8,638 nucleotides of DNA from CAZNUM01 sp964539305 (lineage in GTDB: Bacteria > Fidelibacterota > Marinisomatia > Marinisomatales > TCS55). Positions 1-5,348 of this stretch are shown here, one piece after another; the stretch's first letter is position 1, and each line of letters opens with the position of its first letter. The DNA lies in contig CAZIIM010000045.1 in assembly GCA_964539305.1 (NCBI GenBank), forward strand, positions 1 to 8,638. Reading direction: 5' to 3'. The notes below the pieces were generated by a model. That model had not been told where the DNA came from. It was given only the letters and a program-made list of their open reading frames with translations, and ran no database searches. Position numbers and translations under genes: made by a program.

Positions 1-443
1 TCACAGCGAATTTCCACTGAAAGTTTTTCTTTCCGCTTCTGAATCGCCTCGATCAAGGGACGGTAAGTGGGATCGCTGAACACATTCATAATCTTCGAGA
101 CCCGGATCAGTTCACCCGCTTTTTGAAGAAGCGGTAAAACTTCCGGCCGTAACTCCGCATCCAGTGAATTGAACAGACGGCCCTCCCGCATGGTAATCCG
201 CACACCTTTTGTTACCCGTTCCACTTTCACGTCGGCAGATTCCAATGCTTTTAACTGGTGGTAACTCTCGTCCAGCAACAGGTTAATGATACGGTCAATA
301 TGCTTTTCCGATTCATTGGTAATGACCAACAGGAGAACGAAAAACGACAGCATCAGGGTCACCAGATCAGCGAATGTGATGGCCCAGGCCGTACTCTTTG
401 CCCGGGCTTCCGAACCTGAAATGCCCATGGCGAAGGATTCCAA
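1..443 (-). CDS. motB: Flagellar motor stator protein MotB (3' end cut by window edge)
   Basis: MotB is the peptidoglycan-anchored stator subunit that works with MotA to couple ion flow to flagellar rotation. The 147 visible residues hold a short N-terminal tail, one membrane helix (about residues 20-42) with the motif TFADLVTLMLSFFVLL, and a periplasmic segment leading into an OmpA-like domain (GVRITMREGRLF, about 81-92). Asp26 in that helix is the ion-binding aspartate of the family. The reading frame is open to base 1, and the last two bases (GA) fit a Glu codon after EIRC, as expected just before the family's GHTD peptidoglycan-binding motif, which would lie outside the window. I chose the TTG at 443 because AAGGAG (455-460) sits 11 nt upstream and the start lies 2 nt after the motA stop. 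An in-frame ATG at 428 is possible but has only a weak ribosome site. The family call is firm; the start is uncertain. Confidence 0.93.
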   Translation of the reverse strand, partial: MESFAMGISGSEARAKSTAWAITFADLVTLMLSFFVLLLVITNESEKHIDRIINLLLDESYHQLKALESADVKVERVTKGVRITMREGRLFNSLDAELRPEVLPLLQKAGELIRVSKIMNVFSDPTYRPLIEAIQKRKEKLSVEIRC

Positions 444-445
444 GG

Positions 446-1282
446 CTAATACGTCTCCTTGCGCAGGGTTGTGGGAACGAATGTCATGAGCCGATCCCGA
501 ATGACAATGGGATGATCCTTCTTATGCAGACTGATGATTCCCTCCATCACGATCAATTTGAGCATAATTTCTTCATCCGATTTCCGTTTTAACTTCCCTC
601 CAATCGGGAGAAACACCAGATTCGAAAGAAGGACCCCGTAGAAGGTGGTGATCAGGGCCAGAGCCATTCCCCCCAGCAGGTCAGCGAATTTTTTCGCCAC
701 ATCAAATTCAATTAAATCCAGGGAGGTGGGTCCGCCGGAAAAATTGTTCATCATTACAATTAATCCCATGACAGTCCCCAGCATGCCAAAGGCAGGAGCG
801 TAAGAGCCCATATAAAAGAAAATCTCCTGACCGATGGAGTGGCGCCTTTCCATGTTTGCCAACTCCAGTTTTAAAAATTGCCGCAGGCGGGAAGGGTCTT
901 TCTCAGTGATGGCCAGCTCGATCCCGTCTCTCAGGTATTTATCTTCAATCGTGGCCAGTTCCGGCTCCAGGGATAATAAACCTTTTTTACGGGCCTTTTC
1001 TCCCAGCTCCACAATCCGCTCAATCATTTCATCGTAAGAAACGGCATCTTCCTGAAAAACCTGTTTCAGAACATTCACCAGGTTTTTCACCTGCTTCAGG
1101 GGATAGTTTACCATGGTTGCCGCCAGGGTACCGCCCAAGACAATGAAAATGGAATTTAGATTGAAGAACCAGTACAGGTCCCCCCCTCCCCGCAGGGCAC
1201 CCAGGGCGATAATCGCCAAGCCCGCCATCAAACCAATGGCCGTCCCGAAATCCACCCGTTTATTCTTCATCGTCTCTGGCAA
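446..1282 (-). CDS. motA: Flagellar motor stator protein MotA
   Basis: MotA is the inner-membrane stator subunit that forms the ion channel with MotB and pushes on the rotor protein FliG. The 278-residue length is normal. Four hydrophobic segments lie at about 12-31, 40-58, 154-178 and 202-226, with the usual large cytoplasmic loop between the second and third. Family marks include ARKKGLLSLE (97-106), whose Arg98 and Glu106 have the spacing of the rotor-contacting R90/E98 pair of E. coli. Others are SYAPAFGMLGTVMGLI (160-175), with Pro163 matching the conserved channel proline, and Pro226 at the end of the fourth helix. The start is TTG at 1282, with AGGAGG six bases upstream; an internal ATG at 1270 is too far from that site. 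The gene ends 2 nt before the likely motB start, so the two stator genes are probably translated together. Confidence 0.97.
   Translation of the reverse strand: MPETMKNKRVDFGTAIGLMAGLAIIALGALRGGGDLYWFFNLNSIFIVLGGTLAATMVNYPLKQVKNLVNVLKQVFQEDAVSYDEMIERIVELGEKARKKGLLSLEPELATIEDKYLRDGIELAITEKDPSRLRQFLKLELANMERRHSIGQEIFFYMGSYAPAFGMLGTVMGLIVMMNNFSGGPTSLDLIEFDVAKKFADLLGGMALALITTFYGVLLSNLVFLPIGGKLKRKSDEEIMLKLIVMEGIISLHKKDHPIVIRDRLMTFVPTTLRKETY
455..460 (-). promoter_or_regulatory. Shine-Dalgarno site of motB inside the end of motA
   Basis: The minus strand reads AAGGAG within the last codons of motA. It is 11 nt from a TTG (443) and 26 nt from the first ATG (428), so it supports the TTG start, although the spacing is slightly long. 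The placement fits translational coupling of motA and motB. Confidence 0.6.
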
Positions 1283-1288
1283 AATTTC

Positions 1289-1294
1289 CCTCCT
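1289..1294 (-). promoter_or_regulatory. Strong Shine-Dalgarno site of motA
   Basis: On the minus strand this reads AGGAGG, six bases before the TTG at 1282-1280. It decides the start of motA in favour of TTG over the ATG four codons further in. It is the strongest ribosome site in the gene run and lies in the 28-nt gap after the rhomboid gene. Confidence 0.85.
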
Positions 1295-1310
1295 AATACT
1301 GAGGTGTGTG

Positions 1311-2138
1311 TTAGTCCTTTTCCTGTTTCTGGGAAAGATATTTACTGGCCCGGTATAGCGTCCGTTTCTCCGCCTCCGTCAATCCATCGTACCCCACGTC
1401 GTTAATTTTGTCCAGCAACCGATCCACCTCCTGCTGCATGGTGGATTTCTGCTGCTGTTTTTTAACCTCCCGCCGATGGAGTATTTCCGCCTGGCGGTTT
1501 AAAAACCAGATTTTCAGGTGTTTCCACTTCCAGGGGGATTTCAGGTACAGATAGCCGATGACCATTCCCGACAGGTGGGTCAGGTGACTGATATTGGAAC
1601 CGACCGTATTCATGGAAGAGAAGAAAGCCAGCGCTCCCAGGAGAATGACAAAATACTTCACCTTGATGGGAAAAAGGAAATACAGCAGGATTTCCCGATT
1701 GGGGAACATGAGACCGTAGGCCAGGAGAATACCATAGATGGCACCGCTGGCACCAATGAGCACTGTATAGGGATTGGAAATATTAAAAATCAGCCAGACC
1801 AGCCCCGAACCGATTCCGGTAATAAAGTAATATTTTAAAAAGGCCTGCCTGCCCCAGATCGTCTCCATTTCCGAACCGAACATCCACAGGACAAACATAT
1901 TAATCAGAATGTGAAAAAAGCCCCCGTGAATGAACATATAGGTCACCGGCTGCCAGATGAGGGGCCAGACCGTAGAGGGGGACAGTCCGAAAATCTGGGT
2001 CAGGTCAATCTGCTGCCGTGAAATCAACGTCAGGGCATACATCACCGCATTAATCCCTATAAGGGTGCGGATAGCATCCGTAAACAGCTTCGGCCGATAG
2101 GGAATATTCCCGTGTTGTGATTGAAATTGATAACGCAT
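1311..2138 (-). CDS. Rhomboid family intramembrane serine protease with C-terminal cytoplasmic tail
   Basis: This is a multi-pass membrane protease that cuts other membrane proteins within or near their transmembrane helices. In 275 residues it shows the family motifs in order. HGGFFHILIN (71-80) carries His76 and Asn80, which match the oxyanion-hole side. GASGAIYG (129-136) carries the catalytic Ser131. SHLTHLSGMVIG (184-195) carries the catalytic His188. About six hydrophobic segments lie between residues 22 and 200. After the membrane core there is a basic, glutamine-rich stretch (about 220-236), then a helical tail (EVDRLLDKINDVGYDGLTEAE, about 237-257) that resembles the short conserved C-terminal domain of many FCB-group rhomboids. 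The ATG at 2138 begins one base after the upstream gene's stop; only a weak GGA precedes it, which suggests translational coupling. The substrate is unknown. Confidence 0.93.
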   Translation of the reverse strand: MRYQFQSQHGNIPYRPKLFTDAIRTLIGINAVMYALTLISRQQIDLTQIFGLSPSTVWPLIWQPVTYMFIHGGFFHILINMFVLWMFGSEMETIWGRQAFLKYYFITGIGSGLVWLIFNISNPYTVLIGASGAIYGILLAYGLMFPNREILLYFLFPIKVKYFVILLGALAFFSSMNTVGSNISHLTHLSGMVIGYLYLKSPWKWKHLKIWFLNRQAEILHRREVKKQQQKSTMQQEVDRLLDKINDVGYDGLTEAEKRTLYRASKYLSQKQEKD

Positions 2139-2139
2139 T

Positions 2140-3009
2140 CTAGTCCAGTGAAGGCAACAACCGAAGTTTAAGCCAGTTCATCGGATTCAGCAAAGGAGTC
2201 ACTTTGCTGTAAGGTGCCTCCGGTACTTTCAGCTGTGCCAGTTTATATAATTTAATACGAAAACCCTGTTTATCCTGTTCCTGAATTAACGCCCGGGCGG
2301 CACTGATGAAAAAATCCCGTGGCAATACACCGGAGACATGCTTGATACCATATTCCCGCAGCCCATCCCGGATAATGGTGGCACAGCTGCGATTAAAAAA
2401 ACTGAACCCCTGAAACTTCTCCGGTCGTTCCGGCTCTTTGGGATAGGCATGGATCGCCTCCAGTTGATCGTGGTAATAAGCCGCCAGTTTCTCCGTATCC
2501 ATTCCCAGGACTCTCAGTACGTGGATCGAACGCATGAAACGACGACCGAATTTATCATAATACGCTCTCCCGTCTTCCCGGATTTCAAAGGTGCCGGTGG
2601 TAGGAGAGGGGGCAAATTCCCCCAGGGCCGGCCGGTAAAAATATTCGGCCAGGTCCAGAATCTCATTCTCATTCAGAAGGTGGGAAAAATTAAAAATTTC
2701 ACCATTCACATTAATGGCAATGTGACCGAAGGTGGAGGCGGGATATTTTACCAACCGCTCATTATAGTACAGCTCCACAAAAGGTTCCGGCTCCGGTGGT
2801 TCCTGGGGCCAGAGGATCAGAATGGGGTCGCCGGTCTCATAGTCTCGCTGGGGCAGAAACCGGGCATGGACCGGCTGATTCAGCCAGTGCTGAAGGTACC
2901 CTTTCCAGACGGTTACCCCTTCCAGCAGACGCTCGCCATCGGACCCCTCCAGGTAGGTCCCATGGTCCTCCTGCCGTAAAATACCGCTGAATTGTTCCTT
3001 TCTGCTCAA
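2140..3009 (-). CDS. Uncharacterised protein with DUF4105-like (permuted papain-like) core
   Basis: I do not recognise a named gene. Residues 1-70 look like a small beta-rich domain, possibly SH3- or OB-like. From about residue 78 the protein resembles DUF4105 (Lnb N-terminal domain type): FGHIAINVNGEIFNF (94-108) gives His96, and FFNRSCATIIRDGL (204-217) gives Cys209 in the position of the family's NCAT..RD motif. That is the His-before-Cys order of circularly permuted papain-like folds. Between them lies a helical stretch around residues 160-187. No signal peptide or membrane helix is visible, unlike DUF4105 proteins that act in the periplasm. The TTG start is nearly forced: an in-frame stop lies four codons upstream, with only ATT, ATT and GGT between. 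It overlaps the recO stop by 4 nt (TTGA). The gene ends 1 nt before the rhomboid gene. The fold assignment is by motif memory, and the function is unknown. Confidence 0.85.
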   Translation of the reverse strand: MSRKEQFSGILRQEDHGTYLEGSDGERLLEGVTVWKGYLQHWLNQPVHARFLPQRDYETGDPILILWPQEPPEPEPFVELYYNERLVKYPASTFGHIAINVNGEIFNFSHLLNENEILDLAEYFYRPALGEFAPSPTTGTFEIREDGRAYYDKFGRRFMRSIHVLRVLGMDTEKLAAYYHDQLEAIHAYPKEPERPEKFQGFSFFNRSCATIIRDGLREYGIKHVSGVLPRDFFISAARALIQEQDKQGFRIKLYKLAQLKVPEAPYSKVTPLLNPMNWLKLRLLPSLD

Positions 3010-3692
3010 ACCAATAATTCACGCAAAATACGGAGTGATTCCAGTTTATGGATGCCTTCAAAATGAACTTTCAGATGGGTAAATAGGTAATCGCTGATGA
3101 GTTTCCGGTCCTCCGCTGTAATACGAATTTCCTGATCCAACCCTGGTTTCCCTGCCTCAAAGAGTTCAAATACACGACGGGAATTGGGACTGGCGTAGGG
3201 ATTGGGTAACGGTGTATAGTCCAACTCCGAATGGGAAAAATCAGGTTTGAACCCCAGAAGTGTCAGGAGACGGTATTGAAAATACCAGAAGAGCAGGTTT
3301 AGGTGATCTTCCTGACTTTCCAGCGTTTCCAGCGTCCAGGCCACTTCGTCAAACAGGTCGGGGTGAGCATCCTGAAAGGAAAGGCAGCGATCCACCATAT
3401 CCAGGATGGCAAAGCCATAGGCTATTTTCTTCAGATTGGTGGTGAGCTGCTGCCAGGGTTTCTGGAAAGCCACCTTGGAAACGGTCTGGAGTTCCCGGGT
3501 CTGTTTGTAGTACAGAACCAGATCCAGGTAATTCAGGGGCTGGAAATAGGCGGCGGTGGAACCCTTTTTGCGATGAGCCCCATGGATGATGATACCCAGC
3601 CGTCCCAGTTCCCGGGTAAAGCAGCGGGCAATGATACTATTCTCCCGATAGGGAAAACGTTTCAATACGATGGCGGGGGTGGCAACGATCAT
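3006..3692 (-). CDS. recO: DNA repair protein RecO
   Basis: RecO works with RecR to load RecA onto SSB-covered single-stranded DNA in the RecF pathway of gap repair. The 228-residue length fits the family. Residues 1-75 form the N-terminal OB-fold, with IVLKRFPYRENSIIARCFT (8-26), the HGAHRKKGS stretch (37-45) and the RELQTVSKV strand (66-74). The rest is the helical C-terminal domain, with the LLTLLGFKPDF landmark at 142-152. Many RecO proteins have zinc-binding cysteines after that landmark; none is present here, and only Cys24 and Cys103 occur in the whole protein. The ATG at 3692 is the only reasonable start, because an in-frame TAA lies 15 nt upstream of it; a Shine-Dalgarno match is essentially absent. 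The gene lies 40 nt after proS and overlaps the next gene by 4 nt. Confidence 0.92.
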   Translation of the reverse strand: MIVATPAIVLKRFPYRENSIIARCFTRELGRLGIIIHGAHRKKGSTAAYFQPLNYLDLVLYYKQTRELQTVSKVAFQKPWQQLTTNLKKIAYGFAILDMVDRCLSFQDAHPDLFDEVAWTLETLESQEDHLNLLFWYFQYRLLTLLGFKPDFSHSELDYTPLPNPYASPNSRRVFELFEAGKPGLDQEIRITAEDRKLISDYLFTHLKVHFEGIHKLESLRILRELLV

Positions 3693-3732
3693 TCCGGCAT
3701 CAGGTGGTTACAGAAAAAAGCAGAACAGAATA

Positions 3733-5202
3733 CTAGTACGCTTTGGCAAAGATTACTTCATGGCGGGCCGGCTTTCCCGTATAAATACACTTTAATCCCC
3801 GGGGTTTTTCATCAAAGGGGATTACCCGAATCGTGGCCTTGGTTTCGGCCTGAATGGCGGCTTCGGTTTCGGGAGTTCCGTCCCACCCGCAGCGGACAAA
3901 ACCGCCCCGCGTGTTGATCACCTCCTTGAATTCCTGGTAATCAGCCACCTGGAAGGTGTTTTCATCCCGGAACTTTTGGGCCTGCTGAAATAGTCCCTCC
4001 TGGATCGTCTCCAGCAGTTCAGTAACGGTGGTTGTTAAATGATCCAGCCCATGGGAACCTTTTTCTCCCGTATCTCGCCGTGCCAGCACCACCTGTCGAT
4101 TGGCCACATCCTTGGGACCCGCCTCCAGGCGGAGAGGGACCCCTTTCATTTCCCAGTCGTTGAATTTGAAACCGGGGCTCTCCTCCCGCCAGTCCACGTG
4201 AATCCGCACGCCGGCGTTTTCCAACTGCGTCACAAGCGGCTTCAAATAGGCCTCAACCTGGGAGCGATCGTCGGCAGAGCGGAAAATCGGAACAACAACC
4301 ACCTGAATCGGGGCAATCCGGGGTGGTAAACGGAGCCCTTTATCATCCCCATGGGCCATGATTACCGCTCCCACTAGACGAGTACTGACACCCCAGCTGG
4401 TAGCATAGACATAATCTTCTTTATTATCTGCTGTTTGAAAAGTGACTTTAAATGCCTGGGCAAAGTTCTGACCCAGATTGTGGGAGGTCCCCGACTGAAG
4501 CGCCCGCTTGTCCCCCATCATAGATTCAATGCTATAGGTGTGCACCGCACCGGCAAATTTTTCCGATTCTGTTTTCAGACCCGTGAGCACCGGCAGGGCC
4601 AGATAATCCTCCGCCAGGCGGCGGTAACAGTCCAGAATGAGCCGTGCTTCTTGCTCCGCCTCTTCCGCCGTGGCGTGGGCCGTATGCCCCTCCTGCCAGA
4701 GAAATTCACTGGTCCGCAGAAAAAGACGGGTGCGCATCTCCCACCGCACTACATTGGCCCACTGGTTAATCAACAGGGGCAGGTCCCGGTACGACTGAAT
4801 CCATTTCTTATACATGGACCAGATTACTGTCTCGGAAGTGGGGCGAATGATGGCTTCTTCTTCCAGTTTTGATTCCGGGTCCACGATCAGTCCTCCTTGA
4901 TCACTTGCTTTAAGGCGGGTATGCGTCACTACGGCACATTCCTTGGCAAAACCCTCCACATGCTCCGCTTCTTTTGCCAGGAAGGATTTAGGAATCAAAA
5001 GCGGGAAATAGGCATTCACATGACCGCTGGATTTCAACATTCCGTCCAGTGCTTCCTTGATATGCTCCCACAGGGAGAAACCGTAGGGCCGGATGACCAT
5101 CGTCCCCTTCACGGGACCGTAGTCTGCCAGCTCTGCTTTGGTGACCACATCAGTGTACCAAGCGGCATAGTTCTGACTACGTGGTGTGACACTTTTAGAC
5201 AT
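3733..5202 (-). CDS. proS: Prolyl-tRNA synthetase, type 3 (archaeal/eukaryotic-like)
   Basis: This cytoplasmic class II enzyme charges tRNA-Pro with proline. At 489 residues, without the large insertion domain of the classical bacterial enzyme, it is the archaeal-like ProS type found in several bacterial phyla. Visible parts are the motif 1 region ending YFPLLIP (65-71), the proline-site segment RPTSET (120-125), motif 2 beginning RWEMRTRLFLRTSEFLWQEG (153-172), SGTSHNLGQNFAQAF (237-251) and motif 3 GVSTRLVGAVIMAHG (271-285). The anticodon-binding domain follows from about 298, then a C-terminal domain ending in FAKAY. That last domain keeps Cys438 and Cys472 but has Thr446 and Thr475 where the four-cysteine zinc form has its other two cysteines. 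The start is ATG at 5202, with only a weak AGAG upstream. It is the first gene of the six-gene run. Confidence 0.96.
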   Translation of the reverse strand: MSKSVTPRSQNYAAWYTDVVTKAELADYGPVKGTMVIRPYGFSLWEHIKEALDGMLKSSGHVNAYFPLLIPKSFLAKEAEHVEGFAKECAVVTHTRLKASDQGGLIVDPESKLEEEAIIRPTSETVIWSMYKKWIQSYRDLPLLINQWANVVRWEMRTRLFLRTSEFLWQEGHTAHATAEEAEQEARLILDCYRRLAEDYLALPVLTGLKTESEKFAGAVHTYSIESMMGDKRALQSGTSHNLGQNFAQAFKVTFQTADNKEDYVYATSWGVSTRLVGAVIMAHGDDKGLRLPPRIAPIQVVVVPIFRSADDRSQVEAYLKPLVTQLENAGVRIHVDWREESPGFKFNDWEMKGVPLRLEAGPKDVANRQVVLARRDTGEKGSHGLDHLTTTVTELLETIQEGLFQQAQKFRDENTFQVADYQEFKEVINTRGGFVRCGWDGTPETEAAIQAETKATIRVIPFDEKPRGLKCIYTGKPARHEVIFAKAY

Positions 5203-5223
5203 AAATCTATTCTCTGTTAATTG

Positions 5224-5248
5224 AGTTGGCGTGAAAATGGTGCCAACT
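5224..5248. repeat. Perfect 7-bp inverted repeat upstream of proS
   Basis: AGTTGGC (5224-5230) and GCCAACT (5242-5248) form a perfect inverted repeat with an 11-base spacer, 22-46 bases upstream of the proS start codon. There is no T-run after it on the minus strand, so it is a poor intrinsic terminator. It could be an operator or an RNA hairpin in the proS leader. I see no convincing promoter hexamers around it. Confidence 0.4.
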
Positions 5249-5303
5249 TGCTATGAAAGAAAAACTGGTCTGGAAATTACCTGCGAAGGTCAGGGTCATT
5301 CAA

Positions 5304-5345
5304 CTGAATTATTCCGTGAGAAGGATTCAGTCCGGTTGCGCCGGA
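5304..5345 (-). other. Two small hairpins after the large surface-protein gene
   Basis: Just after the stop at 5349, the minus strand can form a short GC-rich hairpin, TCCGG-CGCAA-CCGGA (5331-5345). An AT-rich one follows, with arms CTGAAT/ATTCAG (5304-5330). Neither is followed by a T-run, so a factor-independent terminator is not established. They may mark the mRNA 3' end of the large gene, or be chance. Confidence 0.25.
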
Positions 5346-5348
5346 GGT

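Noticed and set aside
2338..2979. 213-codon plus-strand open frame opposite the DUF4105-like gene
   Set aside because: It lies wholly antisense to a gene with recognisable motifs, has no recognisable domain, and its composition looks like a mirror of the opposite strand.
2837..3061. 74-codon minus-strand frame starting with ATG inside recO
   Set aside because: It overlaps the 3' end of recO and the start of the next gene out of frame, and reads as low-complexity shadow sequence.
3303..3917. 204-codon plus-strand open frame crossing recO and the end of proS
   Set aside because: Antisense to two firmly identified genes, Gly/Arg/Pro-rich with no domain, and it spans the gap between two real genes.
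4435..4872. 145-codon plus-strand open frame inside proS
   Set aside because: Antisense to conserved class II synthetase motifs; no family resemblance.
5218..5246. Sigma70-type promoter with TTGGCA as -35 box inside the inverted repeat
   Set aside because: At a 17-base spacing the -10 candidate is CAATTA, which matches the consensus at only one position.
5224..5248. Intrinsic terminator at the inverted repeat
   Set aside because: The stem is only 7 bp with an 11-base loop and no T-run follows on either strand.
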